This document shows, in pieces, positions 23,477-32,667 of a DNA stretch of 64,000 bases; position 1 is the first letter of the stretch, and each line of letters opens with the position of its first letter. Source of the stretch: Haemaphysalis longicornis (Eukaryota > Arthropoda > Arachnida > Ixodida > Ixodidae). The notes under the pieces are model-generated. The model saw only the letters and a list, made by a program, of their open reading frames with translations. It did no database searches and had not been told where the DNA came from. The stretch spans positions 269,041 through 333,040 of the forward strand of contig JABSTR010001672.1 in assembly GCA_013339765.2 (NCBI GenBank). Direction: 5' to 3'. Made by a program: the position numbers and the translations under genes.

Positions 23477-24097
23477 ATGAACGAGCGAGACGAAGAAAAG
23501 GAAAGAAGAAGAAAAAACAAGGCACATTTCATCAAGCAGCAAAAAGTCACTCCGACGACAAAGGAACCCGCCAAGCCATTGTCCTGGGAGAAAAAGAAGG
23601 GTCTTCCCCACACCGGGGCAAGTCACAGGAGCCACCAGGACCTCCAGTCAAGGAACAGCGAGCAGATTACAGATGACTTTCTTGTCCGCACTGGACGATC
23701 GGGCTCCCGACCGAACCGAGCAACTCGGCCAGTTCGCCGTGCAACCATGGTGGGGAACAAATGCCCCCGGAAGCACGCTCAGACGAACGACACCAGGCAA
23801 GGAGAGATTGGGAGGGTGGACGGACGGCAGCGAAAGGGAGAAAAGTATAGCGGTATACAGCAACGAGGGGACGCTGTCGATATCGAGCTCTTTCGCCGCC
23901 GTGCCACTCCCGAGCCAAGCGATCCGCTTTCGCCCTTGGTGACAGCGGAAGGGCAAGGACGCCGTGCATCGGCATTAGGTTTCGCAAGCAAGTTCATTCG
24001 GCCCCCTATACGCCAACAACATGTTAACTCCCAACAGCTTAACGTCCTCTCCTCTGCCCATCCTATGCCCCCTGCTTCTGTGTGCTCGTCGGTTTAG
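23477..24097 (+). CDS. Doubtful 206-codon open frame
   Basis: The longest frame in the window not explained by a transposon, a microsatellite or extreme CpG content. The translation is very basic and polar, with a Lys/Arg/Glu-rich start (NERDEEKERRRKNK). It has no signal peptide, membrane segment or domain I recognise. The purine-rich plus strand lowers stop-codon frequency, which weakens the case. Minus-strand frames of about 100 codons overlap it. It could be an exon, a retrocopied fragment or chance. I list it only because it is the best non-repeat candidate. Confidence 0.15.
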   Translation: MNERDEEKERRRKNKAHFIKQQKVTPTTKEPAKPLSWEKKKGLPHTGASHRSHQDLQSRNSEQITDDFLVRTGRSGSRPNRATRPVRRATMVGNKCPRKHAQTNDTRQGEIGRVDGRQRKGEKYSGIQQRGDAVDIELFRRRATPEPSDPLSPLVTAEGQGRRASALGFASKFIRPPIRQQHVNSQQLNVLSSAHPMPPASVCSSV

Positions 24098-24137
24098 CGA
24101 GTTTTCTTTTTATTTTTTTTGTACAGATCAATCCACA

Positions 24138-24185
24138 CCAACTTGCCCTAGTTTTCTGTTCTTCAGCTCAATGTGGGCAAGTTGG
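24138..24185. repeat. Short inverted repeat around a dispersed-repeat head
   Basis: CCAACTTGCCC (24138-24148) and GGGCAAGTTGG (24175-24185) are perfect inverted arms. ATGTGGGCAAGTTGGTTCG resembles ATGTGGGCTAGTTGGTAGC at about 26852. Confidence 0.6.
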
Positions 24186-25139
24186 TTCGACACACTTGCA
24201 AAAAAAAAAAAAAACGCACGAAAGACGAGACGCCACTTCCAACTGAACTTCGTTTTGAGGCTTCATCTTTATGGGCAAAATCTTGCCCGCTGTCAGCGGT
24301 GGCCACATTTCCAATTCTGTGGAGGTCGAGGGTTCGCATCCTTCGTGCATAAAACCCTTCCTTTCCAATGGTAAGCCCAATTAGAGCACGTCTCACTTAT
24401 TGAAAGTGGAAGTCGTTCACTACTTGGTACTTCTTAGTCGGCACGTTAACTGCCGCAACCACGACCTACCGTCGCGTTCTTCTTTCATCGAGCGACGCTG
24501 CAATCGTAACGAGCAGGACAGTCAGCTACGCCGCGACAGCAAGGGAGCTTCGTGGCTATGGAAACCAGGAGAGGACACACCAGCGATGCAAAAGCGGTAA
24601 AGCGCGCCGGCACAAGTAGTCGGGCACGATACGCGTTAGATAGTCAGAGGCGAACGTGTGGTTACGAAGGAAATTGCATTCAGGAATCGCCATAAATCAG
24701 GTCGGATGGCTCGTAATAAGCGATGCACTACTGCTGAGAAGATGGCGCAGCCGTATCTATGATATAGCACGCAATGCAAAACACCCATGTGAACGCAAAA
24801 ACGAAGTGAGAACCACGTCGCAGCCGAGGTCCCAACATGCTGCACAGTGAAGCCGAAGCTCAACGTCCTAGCAGTTGCACGCCGTCGCCTTATCGGTCCA
24901 GTCGCAGCTGTTTTTCGCCTGTGTATAGATATAAGTGAGAACCTCCATTCGTAACGCTCAAATTCAGGTTTTATCGCACCGAACAAAATACTCCAGTTTG
25001 CTTGCAACTTTAATAAACTTCAGCAAACCGAGCACAGCATTGTTTGCAAGGAGTCACTCGACGCTTGCATGGTATGTGTAAACATAAAATGTCCTTGATA
25101 CGCGTGTGTATTCTCGTGTCAAAGTCGATTTAGTGACGC
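24186..25139. other. Little recognised; weak tRNA-like box
   Basis: Contains poly(A) at about 24200-24214 and a possible B box GAGGGTTCGCATCC near 24327. No coding support. Confidence 0.35.
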
Positions 25140-25240
25140 CGTAAATGCGGCCACTCGCGTTTGGAAGGAGTCGAACCCGCGATCTCCAGGTGGAAACTGC
25201 AGTTTACGTTAGGAATGCACTGCCCCCTTCACCTCCCAAA
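25140..25240 (-). mobile_element. tRNA-derived SINE fragment
   Basis: The minus strand reads GATCGCGGGTTCGACTCC, a good B box, followed by GTGGCCGCATTTACGG, which resembles the GGCCGC linker of Ruka-type SINEs. The remainder is not alignable. Confidence 0.45.
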
Positions 25241-25389
25241 CCCCACGTAGCGAGAGAAAATACATGCAACTCGGAAGTCGCCATTCTATTCATTTGTTCC
25301 GTCATTTATTTTGCGGTTAGAGTTCTTACGCGTCTTACGCAACAACATGGTAAGTACGCAACTAAAAAAGATACACTGGACCAGCGCTG

Positions 25390-25450
25390 GACATCCGACG
25401 TGTCCTCTTCTACGGGTCTCGTCCTTAACGCGCTTTTTAAGTACGAACAA
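25390..25450 (-). repeat. Dispersed repeat fragment (family C)
   Basis: The minus strand carries AAAGCGCGTTAAGGACGAG, AGAAGAGGACACG and CAGCGCTGG. The same phrases occur on the plus strand at about 26878 and on the minus strand near 27300-27325. Confidence 0.6.
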
Positions 25451-26410
25451 ATAAATTGCACCAGGAATAAGCACATCTCTTTGAAGTCAAAGTGCATGAT
25501 TCTTAGACAGGCACGAGCTAAAGACGAAGAAGCGATTTCTTTTGAATTCGAAAGATTTCTGTGCAGCACAACGTGGTGGCCACATATACTGAACTAGGTT
25601 GCTCTCAACAACGAGTTTGAAAAGGCTGCGGTGAGAAGGTCCAAGGAGCCAGCGATCGGCTTGGGTATACAATCCCACGCTGTTTCGCAGCCGCTGTCAG
25701 GAGCAAGCGTTGTGGACGGATCATGCATTTGTTTCAAAGCTGAGTGGTACGTAGGAGGACTATAGAGAATTTACCTGACACGGAACTCGCGTTTTTATTT
25801 TATTTCTTTACGCTACTCCGGTAAATCGATTTCCCTTCACTGCAGGTTACACAGTGGAAAAAAACAACAACGGTGCAGCCTAACCGGGGGCTTGCCCCCG
25901 CACGCGAAGGCGGCGGACATGCATTTACACCGTGCTTTCAGGGAAAGAATTGCTAATATTCAGTCGCATAAGCGTACCAAAGAGACGCAACCCTCGTTAT
26001 GTGCGAAACTGCCGGCAGCTGCTCCGGCCTAAGCGACACCATCTTGTATCGGAGACACGGAGAGCCACCGGTCGTCCCTTAGTTATGTAGACTGGAAAAT
26101 GCTAGCAGGAGATGAGACACACGTCTTCGTGGAATTCAGTTGCCCATAGTAAAAATAATGACTCCACTGCAGCATGTGGTACTCCAACTTTCACCGGAGA
26201 TCACCGAAAAATTCGGTTCGAGCCTTCCTCCGGTTGTGGGAACATTTCACACACAACTTTTTATGCGACCTACAAGGCTGCGTAACGGTTAGACAAGAAG
26301 CCAGATGTGCTGTACGGACGCACAGAAACGCGGGCGGACGAGGGGGGGGGGTCGATGTAGAATGATGTAAGGGCGAGATAGAAAGGAGGGGGTTCGTTCC
26401 ATCGTTAAAA
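25451..26410. other. Nothing recognised
   Basis: No coding or repeat signal noted. Confidence 0.4.
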
Positions 26411-26800
26411 AATGCAGGGTGGGGGGGGGGGGGGGGGTGCGGGGGGAGAGAACGGCGTTCGACGAAGACAACGACGAGGGCAATTTGTCACCGCGAGGTG
26501 CTCATCCGTGCGCGGCAAGCGATGACGGGACGGCGGTAGTGGTGACGCTCGGGGCGCGCGGGAGGAGACGGCGATCCAGTTGGCGTCGGCGCTTCTGTTG
26601 TTCCTCAGCCCTTCTCGCGTCGTTATCGATTCGACCGCCCGCGAAAGTGAGCCGCCGCGCTCTTTTGACAAGACGCGCGTCGACGACGAGGAAAAGCAAC
26701 CGCCGCTTCCTCCTTCCCGCCATTTTCGTTTCTTCCGGGAAATCCAGTCGTCGAAAGAGTCGTTCGGGCATTCAGGACAGCGCCGCTGAGAGCGTGCACC
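26411..26800. other. Poly(G) tract and CpG-rich stretch
   Basis: A run of about 20 G bases near 26417-26438 leads into CpG-rich DNA with frames open on both strands. Possible CpG island, but no gene can be defended. Confidence 0.4.
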
Positions 26801-26849
26801 ACCACGGTTAAAAACACTGGCGGACAAACACCGCGAATTTTAATTGCGT

Positions 26850-26950
26850 TAATGTGGGCTAGTTGGTAGCTAAAGTAGTTACACAGCGCGTTAAGGACGA
26901 GGCCGAAAGGAGAGGACACACGGAACCACGCCGGATGTACAGCGCTCGTA
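26850..26950 (+). repeat. Dispersed repeat family C, plus-strand copy
   Basis: AATGTGGGCTAGTTGGTAGC, ACACAGCGCGTTAAGGACGAG and AGGAGAGGACACACGGA resemble the inverted fragments at 25.4 and 27.3 kb. A poly(T) tract follows at about 26990-27008. Confidence 0.6.
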
Positions 26951-27284
26951 GACCTTCTCGTATGTTTCCCTTGTATGTATCATGCATATGGTTTTTTTTT
27001 TTTTTTTTGAAGGCAAATGCGCCTACATTTTTCGCATTTTCTGAAACTATATCTTGTTCAAGCATTACACGTTTCGTTTCATCACACATGTACAGTGATG
27101 ATTCTTCTTGTAGTAGACCTGCTTATTTCACGCGTATGATCCGGAATATTTTTATGAAAGTGTGACGGCTGCTGCCACGTGTTCGGGCCTGCCGCCTTGT
27201 CAAGCTGGCACATGCCAGCTTTTTCTGTGGGTCTCCTGCATCATGTATCCTTGATGCCAAATAAAGTCATTATCATCGTCCCGC

Positions 27285-27330
27285 GTATCTTATTTTAGCC
27301 TCGTCCTTAACGCGCTGTTTTAAGATGAGT
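27285..27330 (-). repeat. Dispersed repeat family C, minus-strand copy
   Basis: The minus strand reads AAAACAGCGCGTTAAGGACG and AGGCTAAAATAAG, facing the 26.85 kb copy in inverted orientation about 350 bp away. Confidence 0.6.
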
Positions 27331-28650
27331 AACAACTCGAACCGCAAATTAAGTGAGCTTAGCGCATCTGACAGGTGAAGTGAGATCACAGAAAAGGTAT
27401 TACGCAGGAACAGCGTGCCAGATAAATTCCCGATGTTTAAGATGACCGAGGTGGGGAATGGATCGGAAGGATATAAGACTGCAGTGGTGACCTCGTTTAG
27501 GTGAATGTGACGCAAGGCTACTGGGATGAAGGAAGCTAGAGCTATTGGCGGTGAGCGCGACCACGGGCGGCGCTGCGAAACGCGTCTCCGTGACGTCGGC
27601 TTAGGGATTCTCGCATTTGTCGTCTGCTTCACTCGGGCTCGCTCTCCCTGCTGTTTCTTTCCTCTCGGTTGACTTTTGATGCTTGTCCGCACCAGATTTT
27701 ACGTATGCGCGCCTTTTTATCATAATAAAAGACTTAAGGTGGCAAACAGTAGCTCTAGGCATGATTTAAAGTATAGTTTTTGATACCGGTGTGGAAGAAA
27801 AATTACCGGAGTCTCCCTTTCCAGCGAAGCCGGTCGTGTGCAGAGCGCGAAGAGTCGGTGCTAGGCGTCGTACTCAGCAATCTTTCGAACAATCGGAACA
27901 GCCAGAGTCTAATAACCGACAACAGCGAAAATGCTAGACCAAAACAAATTCCAGGCCTTCGCGGCTGTCGGTTTCGGCAGAAGGCATTACGATTCCTGGT
28001 AATCGCAGGTGGTAGAAGAGTATTTGCAACTTTGCCAAACGCTCGAAGGTATCTTATCACATCGCTTACGTTGTCATGGCATGAAATTATGCCGACGTGC
28101 ACTACCGGGCAATAACCACTGTGTGTATAGGCGCGTGCTGGGTTTATACCAGGCTTCTAACTCATATGGAGGCTTGTTGAGCAAAACGACTCACGTGTAC
28201 GGTAAACATACAGTAACACTATATTTGTTCAGACCTGGAGGGATGATTCGGTACATTTTCCACAGCTATATCTTCCCAGTATTCAGATATGCGTTGGAGT
28301 AGAACTCCACTCAAGAAGGGGAGGAGTAGGGGGAGGAGGAAAAACTTCATCTAACATTAAAATCGAGCTGGTTTGTGGGCGGGCTCCTCAGTGCAGGTCA
28401 AGAGAGAGTAATTTTCTTTAATTCGAGGAACGTCATCCTGAGTAGGCCAGGATTTGTTCTTTACGCCCGAAAGGATGGGATAACAATAAAGATCTTCTTG
28501 GACATATTCATCGGTTCCGATTCTTGTTATACTGTAAACCGGCCCGTATACTATTTATTGCGTTCATTAGCGAGTATACCAAGCCTTCCACACTGCAAAC
28601 ATGTCATAACTGTTCGGGTTGAGATTCATTTCCTTATGGTAACGATGGTT
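27331..28650. other. Nothing recognised
   Basis: Short frames without domains. A GGA-rich purine tract occurs near 28315-28345. Confidence 0.4.
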
Positions 28651-28655
28651 GCGCT

Positions 28656-28720
28656 AGAGGAAGAGGAGGAGAAGGAGGAGGAGGAACAACTTTATTTAGT
28701 CAACAATCATTGAGTTTGAT
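28656..28720 (-). mobile_element. Possible retroelement 3' end with TCC tail
   Basis: The minus strand has GACTAAATAAAGTTGTTCC followed by TCC/TTC repeats, a polyadenylation-like AATAAA ahead of a simple-repeat tail. No coding part adjoins. Confidence 0.35.
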
Positions 28721-28727
28721 TAATGAT

Positions 28728-28826
28728 GGGCTTCTTCTTGACTCCGTGAAGTGTCCAGAAGACCTTGCTTCATAGTGGGCTGCTTCTTGACTCCGTGAAG
28801 TGGCCTGAAGACCAATTGCTTCATGG
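28728..28826 (+). repeat. 49 bp tandem dimer
   Basis: CTTCTTGACTCCGTGAAGTG and GAAGACC...TTGCTTCAT occur twice with a 49 bp period (28728 and 28777) and a few differences. Confidence 0.85.
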
Positions 28827-29867
28827 CTACTTCCAAATATATAAATTCGCGGCACAAAAGCCGCCTTCGAGTATCTGGACAACGTTGTCTGCGCGGTTTC
28901 GCGGTGGCGTAGCTCAAACCTTTTTATTGCAGTTGAATATGTGAATAAACAACGAAAGGTGCGGATACGCACCTTCGTGTTCGCTGCCACAACGAAAGCC
29001 AATTTCTGAAGAAGGTACATGTATGCCTTAGATCCTGAAGACAATACCTACACGATGTTTGTGATCCTCCCATACATCCCCAAACCTACGAATAAGACGT
29101 TTGTGACGGTGAAGAAAAATTAATAAGGTGGGCACAGAAAAACACATTTATGCAATACAAAATAACAGCGACGAAAAAAAATAGAAGACAGCCGTTTTAT
29201 TTCCTGCTGGGCGATTCGTGTGCAGGAGCCCGCTGCTTGGTGCTATAGCATTGGACTCTTGAATCGCAATAAGAGCATCTCAAAAGTACTTTACGGAAGC
29301 CTACGCGTTTTGAATACTTATCAAGGAGATCTGAGCACTGAACCTCGCAAATAAGATAGAAAGGACGAGTTACATACGATCGTCCGACCGAAGCTCTAAA
29401 GAAAGTTGGATTCGTTCTTGTGTGTTGCAAACTTGTGCGGGATACATCCTGAAATTATTCAGAGGCGTCGGAAGCTGGCAAAATAACTGAATTACTACAA
29501 ATACACTTTTTAATGCACTGAAGCATGAAAGCGGGTGATTTCTAGCACAAGCACTGCTGCCCCTCACAAGCGGACGACAGCGGTGCGAGTGTAGCAGCGG
29601 CGCGAGTGTAGCAGACGACAGCGGCGCGAGTCCCTAAGCTGACGTCAGGGCCAGGGGGCGCCACTCAAACATCTCACCGCCAATAGCTGAGCCGCGATGC
29701 TCACTTAAGCGCGAATCAACTCCCGAGTGATGCGGGGCCTCCTCGGCACGAATTTAGTCTAAGGACAGCTGTCCCCCCCCCCCCAATCAAATAGTTCACT
29801 CAAACTCCTCATACAATTTTAAAAAGGGGTGTTCATCTGATATCTCCACCGAGCCCAAACCTGCTTC
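28827..29867. other. Nothing recognised
   Basis: GCGCGAGTGTAGCAGCGG-type words repeat near 29580-29630, and a poly(C) run lies at about 29775-29784. One TGACGTCA occurs at 29640. Confidence 0.4.
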
Positions 29868-29883
29868 CAACTTCCTGGCTTCA

Positions 29884-30121
29884 CCCGCCGCGGTGGATCA
29901 GTGGCTAAGGCGTTGCGCTGCTGAGCACGATGTCGCGGGTTCGATTCCCGGCCACGGCTGCCGCTTTTCTGATGGAGGCGAAAAGCAAAAACGCCCGTGT
30001 GTACGAGATTTCGACGCACATTAAAGATCCCCAGGTGGTCAAAATTAATCCGGAGCCCCCCACTACGGCGCGCCTCATCGTCTGCGTTGCGTCCGCGCGT
30101 TAAACCCTACAATCAATCAAT
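29884..30121 (+). mobile_element. Full-length Ruka SINE
   Basis: Contains CCCGCCGCGGTGGATCAG, GTGGCTAAGGCG, the B box GGGTTCGATTCCC, CTTTTCTGATGGAGGC, CCAGGTGGTCAAAATTAATCC, GGAGCCCCCCACTACGG and GTTAAACCCT with three AATC units. The target-site duplication is 16 bp, CAACTTCCTG-CTTCA with one mismatch (29868-29883 and 30122-30137). The A box has one change (GATCAG). Confidence 0.93.
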
Positions 30122-30137
30122 CAACTTCCTGTCTTCA

Positions 30138-30430
30138 AACTACGGAGTGCAGTTGAGGTATGGTGGAGAGCTCGGGGGGAATCTTCCCCGTGCACGGGAA
30201 CGGAGATACGCACGCATCACGCACATTACATCATCACACATCACACTTACAAGCACATGTCACACACACAGAACATCATCACACACATCATACATTACAC
30301 ACACACGCACAAACACAAGATCAAAGCTCTTTTCTTACGGGAAAGATGGCACGAACGCGAAGGTTTCTCTCATGCAGCGTAAGACAAAGTCGAAGTCCAA
30401 AATCTAAATTGCTTTCGAAGCAATTTATCC
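30138..30430. other. ACA/CATCAC-rich low-complexity stretch
   Basis: About 30205-30320 is rich in CACATCACAC-like repeats. The segment 30380-30415 shares AAGTCGAAGTCCAAAATC-like words with S2-related sequence near 56550. Confidence 0.5.
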
Positions 30431-30521
30431 GACGTCTATCCGATTGCGCCATTCCGACATGGTCCGAGCGCCATTGCGACTTGGTCGGACCATGTCGGAA
30501 TGCCGCAATCGGATAGACGTC
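30431..30521. repeat. 91 bp hairpin made of two S2 heads
   Basis: Arms 30431-30467 and 30485-30521 are 37 bp long with a single mismatch and enclose a 17-base loop. The right arm is the tRNA-like start of the S2 repeat (GCAATCGGATAGACGTCGG region). The left arm is the same sequence inverted, so the structure is two S2 heads back to back. Confidence 0.95.
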
Positions 30522-30654
30522 GGCTTCATAACGCGACGGACCCAGGTTCGATTCCGACCACCAGAAGAGTTTTTTTTTCCTGACGCTCTCCACGTTTCAT
30601 CACCATCATAATCATCATCATCGTGTCCCTTTTGTGGAAACCAATTGTGTAAGG
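30485..30654 (+). mobile_element. S2 tRNA-derived repeat, left part
   Basis: Contains CGCAATCGGATAGACGTCGG (A box-like), then AGGTTCGATTCCGACC (B box-like), a poly(T) linker, CAT triplets, and CAATTGTGTAAGG, where it is cut by the LINE. The second half continues at 32102. A related copy on the minus strand at 56.17-56.40 kb has the same order of parts. Confidence 0.8.
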
Positions 30655-31611
30655 CAGCAAACGTCACTCTCCATCGACTCGAAACCAATCCCGGAGAGAA
30701 GCCAAATAAGAATCTTGGGCATGGTAATCCAACGCAATAACGGAGCCGACGAAACTCTAAAAATAGTCGCCAAAATCACCCAACAATTAGCCAAGATTAT
30801 AAGAAGAATCACCAGAACCCGAAACGGAATGAGAGAAGAGGACACGCTGAGGATTACCCAAGCCCTAATAATTAGCAGAATAGCCTACAGCCTACCCTTC
30901 CACATTCTAAAGGGTAACCACCTCAATAAGATCAATGCGACAATTAGAACAGCACTCGGCCTCCCCATCTACACAGCTAATCAAAAGCTGTACGATCTCG
31001 GAGTGTGCAACACTTTCGAAGAAATAAGGGATGCAGTGTTCGCAAACCAAAAAGAACGACTACTCAAAACCCGCACAGGCCGAGCAATCCTTTCCAACAT
31101 TGGCTCTCTGGCAGAAAAAGAGTTCTTGAATATAACGATAGAGCTATCACCAGACCAAAGGAAGGGAATAAAAACCCTACCTATACCCAAACACGCGGAC
31201 AAAACCATCAACAAGGAAAGGAAAATAGCAAGAACAAATTTTCTAAGAACAAAGTTCGGAAATCATGTAAACACTGTCTACACTGACGCAAGTAAGGGGC
31301 CGCATGACTCTTCTGTTGCAGCAGTTTTCGACTTCAAAGGCTCCAGCATAGACTACGCCACCCTTAGAAAACGGGACACCTACGAAGCCGGAACCAGTGC
31401 TGTTCTGATGGCTTTCAGATGGGGAGAAGCAAATAACAGGAGCTTAAACATCATCACGGACTCGACAAGAGCCATCAAAAACATCGCTGCCTGGGTAATA
31501 CCAATTGGCTCCAAACACATCATCCCAAGGGAGTTGAACCGTGTACACAACATTACATGGTGCCCTGCGCACGAAGGCTTGGAAGGAAACGAGAGCGCTC
31601 ACTCGCTTTAA
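30655..31611 (+). pseudogene. LINE pol fragment: reverse transcriptase thumb and RNase H
   Basis: One frame stays open for more than 315 codons from the truncated 5' end. The first part (IRILGMVIQ, TRNGMREEDTLRITQALIISRIAYSL split over the thumb, LGLPIYTAN) is the region after the RT palm. The RNase H domain follows with its acidic residues in order: D in VYTDAS, E in YEAGTSAVLMAF, D in IITDSTRAI, then WCPAHEGLEGNESAH, where the usual final Asp is replaced by His. RNase H removes RNA from the RNA-DNA hybrid during target-primed reverse transcription. The frame ends at a stop at 31609-31611, beyond which related sequence continues in the same frame. This is a relatively young dead copy. RT catalytic motifs and endonuclease are absent through 5' truncation. 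Confidence 0.9.
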
Positions 31612-32056
31612 GAAGTCTTAAGAACCGCAGCGACGAGGACCACTTCTACGCCCTTCCACCATACGAATCCTACGGAGAACGTCTTAATAGAAAAAAGACT
31701 TGAAAGAAGAACGCTACCCGCTCCTCACATGGCACTAAACACCCACGATGCACAAACACTGAGTAGAATACAAACAAACACATTCCCACACAAATCAAGG
31801 CTGGCGCTATGTTCACAGACATATTTAGTGAGGACTGTATTAAATGTAACGAAAAAGCCACCGTTTTCCACACCATATGGAACTGCCCAGTTATATGGCA
31901 AACAGAGAACAATACACTTCATTCACTAGAAACGTGGGAGGCGACTCTGTCCAGCGAGGCCTTGGAAGACCAGCGCCAGCTGATCGACAGGGCCTGGCCC
32001 GGGGCACAAGCTCCTGGGGCCCTGGAAAGAGGACTCCACCCAAGTTTCTCCCTTTA
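31612..32056 (+). pseudogene. LINE C-terminal zinc-knuckle part, after stop and frameshift
   Basis: After the stop, the same frame still reads HMALNTHDAQTLSRIQTNTF to about 31812. The protein then continues in another frame as CIKCNEKATVFHTIWNCP and a Pro/Ala/Gly-rich end. CxxC...H...C is the usual post-RNase H motif of these LINEs. One in-frame stop and one frameshift are therefore the only breaks visible in the last third of the protein. Confidence 0.85.
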
Positions 32057-32101
32057 ATCCCTTCGCAAACCTCAATAAAGTTTTACTGAACTGAACTGAA
32101 C

Positions 32102-32192
32102 TGTGTAAGGTTGGCTTTCCTGCATTGCGTTTTGATGTTGTGACACTACGGCGCAAGTCAGACATACAAATATTCGCTTTGAAACAGCCATG
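32102..32192 (+). mobile_element. S2 repeat, right part after LINE
   Basis: TGTGTAAGGTTGGCTTTCC, TGCATTGCGTTTTGATG and ATTCGCTTTGAAA continue the S2 element. They match TGTAAGTTGGCTTTCCTGCA and CTTCGCTTTAAAATT on the minus strand near 56.4-56.6 kb. Confidence 0.75.
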
Positions 32193-32392
32193 GAGTAGAA
32201 CAGAACAGTCGACAGCTAGCGGTGCTAGTCGAAGGTATACTCTCGAAGGTAGGCGGCTCGTGGACGTGTAACGCGGGAGCTTGGTGCGGAACTAAAGGAG
32301 GGTGAGGGTAATGATAAGAAGGCGAGAGGCAGCATATTAGGATGATGGTCCCACAAAAATTTTGATTAGGTGGAGGAGGAGGAAAACGAAGG
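32193..32392. other. Nothing recognised
   Basis: Short spacer between the S2 element and a MITE. Confidence 0.4.
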
Positions 32393-32400
32393 GATGTAAC

Positions 32401-32659
32401 CAAGAACGTAGCCAGTGGGGGTGTTTTGGTGTCAGAACACCGAAATTTTGGCGCAATATTATCTCCCTCCCCCCTCCCTCCGCCTTTCGGCCACTTTTCC
32501 GCCAATGCTTTTTACGCACTTCATCTATAAGTCTAAATGTAAAAACTAAAATAAGATAAGAAGACGAAAATAAGGTATTATTTGGGCGCAGACTATCATT
32601 TTCTTTTTTTACTGGCGGGGTATAACACTCCCTGAAAAATGTTTCTGGCTACGCCACTG
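32401..32659. mobile_element. hAT-like MITE, 259 bp
   Basis: The right end is TTTCTGGCTACGCCACTG and the left end CAAGAACGTAGCCAG, which pair imperfectly as terminal inverted repeats (CAGTGGCGTAGCCAG type). The perfect 8 bp duplication GATGTAAC flanks it (32393-32400 and 32660-32667), the length expected for hAT elements. The interior is AT-rich with a C-rich tract and encodes nothing. Confidence 0.75.
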
Positions 32660-32667
32660 GATGTAAC

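Larger units (their letters stand above)
30655..32101 (+). mobile_element. 5'-truncated RNase H-bearing LINE
   Basis: A retrotransposon insertion bounded by a perfect 9 bp duplication TGTGTAAGG (30646-30654 and 32102-32110). It retains the C-terminal half of the pol protein, a short 3' untranslated region with AATAAA near 32075, and a tail of about three ACTGA units instead of poly(A). Short tandem tails are known in I-type LINEs. It lies inside an S2 repeat whose left and right halves match uninterrupted S2 sequence near 56 kb, which independently confirms both boundaries. Confidence 0.9.
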
